A DNA stretch of 11,122 nucleotides, from assembly GCA_034666665.1 (NCBI GenBank), contig JAXDLK010000239.1, positions 1 through 11,122 of the forward strand. The letters run 5' to 3'. Below the pieces are notes generated by a model. It searched no databases and was not told the DNA's origin. It saw only the letters and a list, made by a program, of their open reading frames with translations. The stretch is from JAXDLK01 sp034666665. Lineage in GTDB: Bacteria > Desulfobacterota > Binatia > JACPRU01. Shown here in pieces: positions 1 through 5,382 of this stretch; positions within the stretch are counted from its first letter, which is position 1, and every line of letters starts with the position of its first letter. The translations under genes were made by a program, and so were the position numbers.

Positions 1-316
1 ACAGCGAATTGGGTTGTGCTTCCTCTCTTCGCCTCTCCCTTCCTGGAGGCGCGCTGCGAACTGGTGAGCTGCTTCCTGCGCCCCCGTGCTCTTCCTGCGA
101 GGGCGGAGGCCGGCGCGGAGCGCCGGGTGAGGGTGATCTCCCTCGATTGCGAAGCTCCGCTTCGGGGTCCATCCGGGAAATACCCTCACCCCAACCCTCC
201 TCGCCCTCGCAAGCGGATGCTCGGGGGCGCAAAATGCTGCTCGCCGGCTCGCAGCGCGCCTCCTGGAAGGGAGAGGGGGGTAAGAACCCCTCGGATCGTT
301 CGGTTACAGGCCCCGC
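1..316. other. Left-edge intergenic stretch with no supported gene
   Basis: Open frames cross this stretch, but their translations are Arg/Pro/Ser-rich with no recognisable domain, and most of the space is taken up by the inverted repeat at 32-276. Only about 40 bases (277-316) separate the repeat from the aminotransferase start. I see no clear -35/-10 pair in them, so the promoter of the aminotransferase is not identified. Confidence 0.6.
32..276. repeat. Large imperfect fold-back (inverted repeat) element, MITE/REPIN-like
   Basis: The outermost arms, 32-59 and 249-276, are reverse complements at 27 of 28 positions. The pairing continues inward: 79-87 matches the complement of 222-230, 97-106 matches 202-211, and the GGGTGAGGGT at 125-134 matches the complement at about 182-191. 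The two arms, about 100 bp each, surround a spacer of roughly 40 bases. That spacer has its own hairpin, CGAAGC (150-155) with GCTTCG (159-164) around a 3-base loop. The GGGTGAGGGT/CCCTCACCC and CCTCTCCC words resemble intergenic repeats common in GC-rich proteobacteria; this is from memory, not a search. No transposase and no clear target-site duplication were seen. It could be a non-autonomous mobile element, a REP doublet, or a structured RNA acting as a terminator for an upstream gene outside the window. Confidence 0.75.
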
Positions 317-1456
317 GTGAAGGTTCCGCTGCTCGATTTGCGTGCCCAGTACCGCACGATCCGGGAGGACGTGGAGCGCGCCGTCGGCGAGGTTCTCGCG
401 GAGCAGCAGTTCGTCCTCGGGCCGCGCGTCGAGCGGTTCGAGCGCGAGATGGAGGCGTATACCGGCGCGAAGCACGCGATCGGCGTCGCCTCCGGAAGCG
501 ACGCGCTGCTACTGGCGCTGATGGCGCTCGAGATCGGGCCGGGCGACGTCGTCGTCACCACTCCCTTCAGCTTCTTCGCCACCGCGAGCGCACCGGTCCG
601 TCTGGGAGCGCGCCTCGAGTTCGCGGACATCGAGCCCGACGGATTCGATCTGTCGACCCGGAGCGTGGCGGACGCCCTGGAACGGACGGCGGCTTTCGCG
701 CGGCGGGTGGTCCTGCTGCCGGTTCATCTCTTCGGCCTCCTCGCGGAAATGACGAAGCTTCGCGAGCTCGCTCGTGCCGCCGGAGCCCGCATCGTGGAGG
801 ATGCCTGCCAGGCCATCGGCGCGCGAGACGACAGCCGCCGCATGGCGGGAACGCTCGGCGAGATCGGCGCGTACTCGTTCTTTCCCTCGAAGAACCTCGG
901 AGGCGCCGGCGATGGCGGCATGGCGGTGACCGACGATCCGGAGCTCGCCCGGGCGCTGCGCTCGCTCCGGACGCACGGAAGCACCCGGCGCTACGAGCAC
1001 GACCAGGTCGGCATCAACTCGCGGCTCGATGCCCTCCAGGCCGCGGTGCTCTCCGTGAAGCTCGCGCGGCTCGAGGAGTGGAACGCCCGCCGGCGCCACC
1101 GCGCTCTTCTCTACGCCCGCCTCTTCCGCGACCTCGGACTGGCTGAGCGTCCCGTCCGCATCCCCGATGCCGCCGGCGAGCGTCACGTGTTCCACCAGTA
1201 CGTGATCCGTGCCGAGCGGCGGGATGCGCTCCGCGCGGCGCTGGCCGAAGACGGCATCGAGACGCAGGTCTACTACCCGGTGCCGCTCCATCTTCAGCCT
1301 TGCTTCGCCGGGCTCGGAGGTGGCCGCGGCGACTTTCCGGAAGCGGAGCGTGCCGCCGGCGAGGTGCTCGCGCTGCCGATGTTCCCGGAGATCTCCGACG
1401 ATCAGGTCGAGGCGGTGGTCTCGGCCATCGCGCGGTTCTACGCGCGCGGTCGCTGA
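317..1456 (+). CDS. DegT/DnrJ/EryC1/StrS family PLP-dependent sugar aminotransferase
   Basis: This 379-residue protein is full length for a fold-type I aminotransferase that transfers an amino group, normally from glutamate, to a keto sugar nucleotide (dTDP- or UDP-linked), giving amino sugars for O-antigen, capsule or glycosylated products. The N-terminus VPLLDLRAQY and QQFVLGP (about residues 31-36) are typical. GVASGSDALLLAL (56-68) is the phosphate-binding region, EDACQAIGA (161-169) carries the Asp that contacts the PLP ring nitrogen, and SFFPSKNLGG (187-196) holds the probable Schiff-base lysine K192. GINSRLDALQAAVL (232-245) is another family signature. The GTG start at 317 puts the protein exactly at the conserved N-terminus; the upstream AGG at about 308-310 is a weak ribosome site. 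No other sugar-nucleotide gene is visible beside it, so the substrate cannot be fixed. WbpE-, FdtB- or QdtB-like activities are all possible. Confidence 0.93.
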   Translation: MKVPLLDLRAQYRTIREDVERAVGEVLAEQQFVLGPRVERFEREMEAYTGAKHAIGVASGSDALLLALMALEIGPGDVVVTTPFSFFATASAPVRLGARLEFADIEPDGFDLSTRSVADALERTAAFARRVVLLPVHLFGLLAEMTKLRELARAAGARIVEDACQAIGARDDSRRMAGTLGEIGAYSFFPSKNLGGAGDGGMAVTDDPELARALRSLRTHGSTRRYEHDQVGINSRLDALQAAVLSVKLARLEEWNARRRHRALLYARLFRDLGLAERPVRIPDAAGERHVFHQYVIRAERRDALRAALAEDGIETQVYYPVPLHLQPCFAGLGGGRGDFPEAERAAGEVLALPMFPEISDDQVEAVVSAIARFYARGR

Positions 1457-1470
1457 GCCGTTCGGAAGAG

Positions 1471-1497
1471 AAAAAACCCGTCCGTTGCGGGCTTCTC
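1471..1497. terminator. Possible weak bidirectional terminator hairpin
   Basis: CCCG (1477-1480) and CGGG (1488-1491) form a short stem around a 7-base loop, just past the aminotransferase stop. Read on the minus strand, the stem is followed by six T residues (1476-1471), the classical intrinsic-terminator form. Read on the plus strand, the tail is the pyrimidine run CTTCTC. The four-base-pair stem is short, so strength is doubtful. Confidence 0.3.
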
Positions 1498-1516
1498 AAG
1501 CGAGGACGCGGTGGGG

Positions 1517-1522
1517 TATCAT
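1517..1522 (+). promoter_or_regulatory. Candidate -10 box (TATCAT) for ptsP
   Basis: TATCAT differs from TATAAT at one position and stands out in this GC-rich 110-base gap, just ahead of the candidate starts of the EI-Ntr gene. The nearest TTG-containing -35 candidate (TTGCGG, 1485-1490) is 26 bases away, too far for a standard sigma-70 promoter, so this is only suggestive. If used, transcription would begin near 1529, almost at the alternative TTG start at 1531. Confidence 0.3.
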
Positions 1523-1566
1523 CTGCCGACTTGGCGGAGCGACCGGAACGACAAGGCGTCGACGAC

Positions 1567-4002
1567 GTGCCTCGGCCGGAGCCGGATGGTTCCGCTCGCC
1601 CCGACGCCGCCGCCCGCCCCGAGCGGCGGCCAAGGCGCCGAGAATCGGGCCTCTCGCTCCTCGAGGACGTGGGGGAGATCATCTCCCAGTCGCACGATCT
1701 GCAGAGCTCTCTCGAGCAGATCGTGCAAGTCGTGGGCGCGCGGGTGCAGACCGAGGTCTGCTCGCTCTACATCTACGATCCTCGCGCCCGTCGCCTCACG
1801 CTGTGGGCGACGGAGGGCCTGAACAAGGGTTCCGTCGGCAAGGTCCACATGGGCCTCGACGAGGGCCTCACCGGGCTCGTCCTTCAGAAGCTCGAGCCGG
1901 TGATGGTCGTCGATGCGCTGGCGCACCCCCGGTACAAGTACTTCCCCGAGACCGGCGAGGAGCGCTACCACTCCTTCCTCGGCGTCCCGGTGATGGTCAA
2001 GCGGAAGCCGCTCGGTGTGCTCGTGGTGCAGACGCTCCGCCGCCGCCGGTTCGGCGCCGACGAGGTGCGCCTGCTGCGCACGATCGCCACGCAGGTGTCG
2101 AGCATCGTCGTCCAGGCGCGGCAGGCGGAGACGATCGAGCTCAAGGAGAAGGAGCGCAAGGAATACCGCAAGGGCATGCTGGAGGCGATCCTCCGCCTCC
2201 AGGAGTACGAGAAGCAGAGAGATGTCGAGACGCCGCCGCGCCCCGATTCGCGCAGTCGCCGTCTCGTCGGGGTCGGCGCGTCGCCGGGTTTCGGGACGGG
2301 ACGCGCCCACGTGCTCCGGCCGCTGGTGTCCTTCGACGACCTCGAGCAGCTCCGTTCCGACGACCCGCATGCGGAATGGCAGCGGATCGAGCACGCCGTC
2401 AGCGAGTCGATCGATCAGGTCGAGCACTTGAAGGGACGCCTGAGCGAGCGCATGCCGGAGGTCGACTCGTCGATCTTCGACACCCACCGCATGATGCTCG
2501 AGGATCGGACGTTCCTCGACCGTCTGAAGAAGCTGATCGACGATGGTCTCGCGGCCGAGTCGGCGCTGCAGGTGACCATCACCGAGTACGTCGGGACGTT
2601 CAGCCGCATGACGCAGCGCTACCTGCGCGAGCGGGCGACGGACGTGAAGGACATCGGCAACCGCATCCTGAAGAACCTCCTCGGTGTCGAGGACCACGCG
2701 CGCGATTTCCAGGACGACGCGGTGCTCGTCGCCGAGGAGCTCACGCTCTCCGACTTGGCGACGATCGACCACGACAAGCTCCGCGGCATCGCGCTCGCCA
2801 CCGGCGGCGTCACCTCGCACGCCTCGATTCTCGCGAAGTCGTTCGAGATCCCGACGGTGGTCGGCATCCAGCATCTCCTCGAGTCCGTCAAGGAGAACGA
2901 GGCGATGGTGGTCGACGGCAACTCCGGGATCGTCTACGTCGCGCCCTCGGAAGAGATCGTGCGCGAATACGAGCGCCTCGACCGCGACTATCGCGCGTTC
3001 AATCTCGAGCTCGAGAGCCTCCACGACCTCTTGGCGGTGAGCCCGGACGGCCACTCGATCTCGGTGCTCGCGAACATCGGGCTCATCGGCGACGTCGCGT
3101 TCGCGAAGCGACACGGCGCGGAGGGAGTCGGCCTCTACCGGACGGAGTTCCCGTTCCTCACCTACGGAGAGTTCCCGGACGAGGACGAGCAGATCCGGCT
3201 CTACCGCAAGGTGATCGAGGAGATGTCGAACACGCCGGTGACGATCCGCACGCTGGACCTCGGGGCCGACAAGTACCCGAGCTACCTGCCGTTCGCCAAG
3301 GAGGAGAACCCGTTCCTCGGCTGGCGGTCGATTCGCGTGTCGCTCGAGCTGACGGACCTCTTCAAGGTCCAGCTTCGGGCGATCCTGCGCGCCAGCGCGT
3401 ACGGCCGGGTCAAGCTCCTGTTGCCGATGATCTCGAGCCTCGAGGAGGTGTGGCAGGCGAAGGAGATCATCGACGAGGCGAAACGGGAGCTCCGGCGCGA
3501 GGGACAGCCGTTCGACGAGTCGGTCCCCGTCGGCATCATGATCGAGGTGCCGGCGGCGGTGGCGATCGCGGACGCGCTGATTCGCGAGGTCGACTTCTTC
3601 AGCCTCGGCACGAACGACCTGATCCAGTACGTCCTCGCCGTCGACCGCAACAACCGCAAGGTCGCTCCTCTGTACGAGGCGCTCCACCCCGCGGTGATCC
3701 GCGCCGTGGCGCAAGCGATCCGTGCCGCCCGCGACCAGGGGAAGTGGGTGGGGATCTGCGGCGAGATGGCGTCGGATCCGCTGTGCGTGCCGATCCTCAT
3801 CGGCTTCGGCATCAACGAGCTCAGCATGGAGCCGTTCTCGATCCCGCTGATCAAGAAGCTGATCCGTTCGATCGACTTCGCGACCGCGCAGGAGATGTCG
3901 GCGGCGGTTCTCGGCATGACGAGCGTCAAGGAGATCAAGGGATACCTGTTCACCATGATGAAGAAGATGGGAGTCATCGAGCTGACCGAGATCTACCACT
4001 GA
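1567..4002 (+). CDS. ptsP: GAF-domain phosphoenolpyruvate-protein phosphotransferase (PTS enzyme I-Ntr, PtsP)
   Basis: This enzyme takes the phosphate of PEP onto a histidine and passes it to an HPr/NPr-type carrier; the Ntr branch regulates nitrogen, carbon and stress responses rather than sugar import. From the GTG at 1567 it has 811 residues. Parts in order are an Arg/Pro-rich leader (1-29), a GAF domain (about 31-187), a charged probable coiled-coil linker (about 187-222), the EI N-terminal/swivelling domain with GGVTSHASILAK (413-424; H418 is the phosphohistidine), and the PEP-binding barrel. The barrel shows EGVGLYRTEF (519-528), RTLDLGADK (561-569), EENPFLGWRSIR (579-590), FFSLGTNDLIQY (677-688) and GICGEMASDP (729-738; C731 is the acid/base Cys). 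All active-site residues I can check are present. The start is uncertain: TTG 1531 would add 12 residues, while GTG 1669 would cut into the GAF domain. AAGG at 1553-1556 weakly favours 1567. No NPr or EIIA gene is adjacent; the next gene is an acidic microprotein. Confidence 0.95.
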   Translation: MPRPEPDGSARPDAAARPERRPRRRESGLSLLEDVGEIISQSHDLQSSLEQIVQVVGARVQTEVCSLYIYDPRARRLTLWATEGLNKGSVGKVHMGLDEGLTGLVLQKLEPVMVVDALAHPRYKYFPETGEERYHSFLGVPVMVKRKPLGVLVVQTLRRRRFGADEVRLLRTIATQVSSIVVQARQAETIELKEKERKEYRKGMLEAILRLQEYEKQRDVETPPRPDSRSRRLVGVGASPGFGTGRAHVLRPLVSFDDLEQLRSDDPHAEWQRIEHAVSESIDQVEHLKGRLSERMPEVDSSIFDTHRMMLEDRTFLDRLKKLIDDGLAAESALQVTITEYVGTFSRMTQRYLRERATDVKDIGNRILKNLLGVEDHARDFQDDAVLVAEELTLSDLATIDHDKLRGIALATGGVTSHASILAKSFEIPTVVGIQHLLESVKENEAMVVDGNSGIVYVAPSEEIVREYERLDRDYRAFNLELESLHDLLAVSPDGHSISVLANIGLIGDVAFAKRHGAEGVGLYRTEFPFLTYGEFPDEDEQIRLYRKVIEEMSNTPVTIRTLDLGADKYPSYLPFAKEENPFLGWRSIRVSLELTDLFKVQLRAILRASAYGRVKLLLPMISSLEEVWQAKEIIDEAKRELRREGQPFDESVPVGIMIEVPAAVAIADALIREVDFFSLGTNDLIQYVLAVDRNNRKVAPLYEALHPAVIRAVAQAIRAARDQGKWVGICGEMASDPLCVPILIGFGINELSMEPFSIPLIKKLIRSIDFATAQEMSAAVLGMTSVKEIKGYLFTMMKKMGVIELTEIYH

Positions 4003-4004
4003 GC

Positions 4005-4015
4005 GGAGGAGGTGA
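4005..4015 (+). promoter_or_regulatory. Very strong ribosome binding site
   Basis: GGAGGAGGTGA directly follows the ptsP stop codon (4000-4002). AGGAGGTGA (4007-4015) fully complements the standard 16S rRNA 3' tail, and GGAGG ends 7 bases before the ATG at 4020. This is the best ribosome site in the window and is the main evidence that the low-complexity frame after it is really translated. Confidence 0.85.
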
Positions 4016-4019
4016 CGGA

Positions 4020-4235
4020 ATGCGCGTGGATGGCGAAGGCGAGCAGCTCGATGGAGAGCGCTGGGATCTCCGGCCCGGAGATCCGGACCAGGTCGACGAG
4101 GAAGAAGGCGACGACGATGACGACGACGACCTCGAAGACGACGACGATGATGACGACGACGGCCTCGCGGACGACGACGATGACGACGACGATCTCGAAG
4201 ACGATGACGACGTCGAGGACGACGAGGAAGAGTAG
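4020..4235 (+). CDS. Highly acidic poly-Asp/Glu small protein (71 aa), unknown function
   Basis: I recognise no family. By hand count, 47 of 71 residues are Asp or Glu and only three are basic. A less extreme leader (1-26) contains a WDLRPGDPD segment; after it come runs of seven to eight Asp broken by Leu-Glu, Gly-Leu-Ala and Val-Glu. Leu38 and Leu59 sit in matching contexts 21 residues apart, indicating an imperfect 63-bp internal duplication. There is no signal peptide and no membrane segment, so a cytosolic, disordered, strongly anionic protein is expected. Other frames of this DNA would give poly-Thr or poly-Arg type tracts and lack a comparable start site. The gene begins 17 bases after ptsP, so the two are very likely co-transcribed. 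A role in binding cations or basic partners, or in tuning PtsP, is speculation. Confidence 0.8.
   Translation: MRVDGEGEQLDGERWDLRPGDPDQVDEEEGDDDDDDDLEDDDDDDDDGLADDDDDDDDLEDDDDVEDDEEE
4110..4214 (+). repeat. GAC/GAT trinucleotide tract with imperfect 63-bp period
   Basis: GAC and GAT codons dominate this tract inside the acidic gene. The context of CTCGAAGAC at 4131-4139 is repeated at 4194-4202, a spacing of 63 bases (21 codons), with Asp-codon runs ahead of each copy. Expansion or contraction by whole codons would keep the reading frame. Confidence 0.8.
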
Positions 4236-4260
4236 CGCCGGCGCGCAGGCGCGCCGCTAC
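4232..4260. terminator. GC-rich hairpin between convergent genes
   Basis: GTAGC (4232-4236) pairs with GCTAC (4256-4260), and GGCGC (4240-4244) pairs with GCGCC (4251-4255), leaving a 3-base bulge on the left side. The hairpin contains the TAG stop of the acidic gene (4233-4235) on one side and the TAG stop of the convergent minus-strand gene (4259-4257) on the other. There is no T tract, so it may act as a transcript-end stabiliser rather than a classical intrinsic terminator. Confidence 0.45.
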
Positions 4261-4910
4261 GGCGATCGGGCGCCGCGGCCGAGTGCCGCCTCGATCCGCT
4301 CGCGTACCCTGCCGATGCGCTCGTTTCCCCAGAAGAGCTCGTCGCCGATCAGGTAGCTCGGTACGCCGAAGACCCCGCGGGCCTCGGCGTCGGCGCGGAT
4401 GCGATCGTGCTCCACACGTCCGTCGCCGGCGAGGAAGTCGCGGAAGCCGCCGGCGGGTACCCCCGACGACTCGAGGGCGGCTTCGATCGCGTCGACGCTC
4501 TCGAGATCGAGCTCACGCCGCCAGAACCGCTCGAACACCGCGTCGTGATACGGGCGCGGGTCGCCGTGGCGCCGCGCCCAGAGAAAGCCCACGTGGGCGA
4601 GCGAGCTGTCGAAGATCTTGCGCGGGCCGCGGATGACGAGACCACGGCGGGCAGCCTCGCGGCGGCAGTCCATGTACGCGTAGCGCACGCGTCGCCACTG
4701 GTGGCCGGTGCGCTCCTCGGAGATGACGTGCCCGCGATCGTCCACCTCGGCGCGGCCGAGGTAGCTCGGGATGTCGAGCGTGTAGGGAATCGAGTCGAAG
4801 ACGACGCCGAGATCGCGCTCGACACGGCGAGTCTCCTCCTCGGCGAGGTAGGCGTACGGGCTCTTGTAATCGAAGTAGTGAACGATGCGGATCGGCGTGT
4901 CGCCGCTCAT
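4257..4910 (-). CDS. DsbA-fold 2-hydroxychromene-2-carboxylate isomerase / kappa-GST-like protein
   Basis: This 217-residue thioredoxin-fold protein matches the HCCA isomerase/kappa-class GST branch of the DsbA family. These proteins use glutathione or a related thiol, and the named enzyme isomerises a ring intermediate in naphthalene-type aromatic breakdown. YFDYKSPYAYLA (12-23) is the hallmark N-terminus: Ser17 occupies the place of the DsbA CXXC active site, so disulfide oxidation is unlikely. GVFGVPSY (179-186) has the cis-proline loop (P184), and ELFWGNERI (191-199) is the family's C-terminal signature. The start is the ATG at 4910, whose ATGA overlaps the TGA of the upstream lipoprotein; a longer frame upstream adds only an Arg-rich tail shadowing that gene. 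No signal peptide is present. No other aromatic-degradation gene lies nearby, so the true substrate is open. Confidence 0.88.
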   Translation of the reverse strand: MSGDTPIRIVHYFDYKSPYAYLAEEETRRVERDLGVVFDSIPYTLDIPSYLGRAEVDDRGHVISEERTGHQWRRVRYAYMDCRREAARRGLVIRGPRKIFDSSLAHVGFLWARRHGDPRPYHDAVFERFWRRELDLESVDAIEAALESSGVPAGGFRDFLAGDGRVEHDRIRADAEARGVFGVPSYLIGDELFWGNERIGRVRERIEAALGRGARSP

Positions 4911-5266
4911 TCGCACGCGCACTCTTCGCTGTCGGTGCCATCCATGCAGCGGATGCTGCCGGCGTCCTCGTCGCAGCAATCGTCGCCGCTGATGACGCCG
5001 CCTTGGGCTTCCGTGCAGCAAGGGCTGCCGTCACCAGGGCAGTTGCCGTCGGAGAAGGTCGGCAGCTCGGTCGGGGTCGGTGTCGGCTCACTCGGCGTGT
5101 CTGTCGCGTCCGGCTCACCCGTGCTGGTGGCGGCGGGCGTCGGCGTCGGCGTGTCGGCGACTCCGAAGACGAGATCCTCGTCGCCACAGCCGAAGCCCAG
5201 GAGGACGATGAGCACCACTACGACCACCGCGCCGCAGGCGCGAGCCACGAGGACGGAACGCGTCAT
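4907..5266 (-). CDS. Putative Cys-rich lipoprotein with TP-repeat linker
   Basis: This small protein (119 residues from the ATG at 5266) begins with a short basic region and a Val/Leu-rich helix ending in LLGFGC, so Cys27 is a probable lipid-anchored residue. The lipobox is imperfect, with Gly and Phe at -3 and -2. After the anchor comes a Thr/Pro/Glu linker with repeated TPTP (about 36-66), and then a C-terminal domain of about 45 residues with eight cysteines, including two CC pairs, rich in Asp and Gly. Such a domain probably forms disulfides or binds metal outside the cytoplasm. I do not recognise a named family. A GTG at 5287 would add seven residues. The stop overlaps the next start as ATGA, implying translational coupling to the DsbA-fold protein. 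TP linkers of this kind are common in surface lipoproteins of deltaproteobacterial-grade genomes (recollection). Confidence 0.75.
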   Translation of the reverse strand: MTRSVLVARACGAVVVVVLIVLLGFGCGDEDLVFGVADTPTPTPAATSTGEPDATDTPSEPTPTPTELPTFSDGNCPGDGSPCCTEAQGGVISGDDCCDEDAGSIRCMDGTDSEECACE

Positions 5267-5365
5267 GCGGCTGGCGTTGTAGATCACCCGGCGAGTCCGT
5301 CAACCTCGTCCGCGTGCTCGCTCTTCGTGACGAGCGCCTTTCGGACATCCGGTCCAGGGCTACGC

Positions 5366-5382
5366 GGGCGTGGGTTACGCCC
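5366..5382 (-). terminator. Hairpin over the stop of the NDH-2-like gene
   Basis: GGGCGT (5366-5371) and ACGCCC (5377-5382) are perfect complements around a 5-base loop and overlap the TAA stop (5377-5375). No T tract follows on the minus strand. It may attenuate or process the transcript before the lipoprotein gene, which starts 108 bases further on. Confidence 0.3.

Noticed and set aside
16..1146. Plus-strand open frame starting in the left repeat and running through the aminotransferase in another frame
   Set aside because: It is Arg-rich, has no recognisable domain, and coincides with the inverted repeat and an out-of-frame reading of a certain gene.
1519..3999. 826-codon open frame on the minus strand opposite ptsP
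   Set aside because: GC-rich coding DNA often leaves the opposite strand open; the translation is low-complexity His/Arg/Asp/Leu-rich and lacks motifs, while the plus strand encodes a full EI-Ntr.
1209..4019. Very long open frame (over 900 codons before 4020) on the plus strand overlapping the aminotransferase and ptsP genes
   Set aside because: Its translation is Arg/Pro/Ala-rich without domains and runs out of frame through the clearly coding ptsP. Only its last part, from ATG 4020, has its own ribosome site and is called as the acidic protein.
4012..4356. Poly-Thr reading of the GAC tract in another frame
   Set aside because: It has no separate ribosome site, runs through the convergent hairpin into the antisense of the next gene, and is explained by the repeat's other phase.
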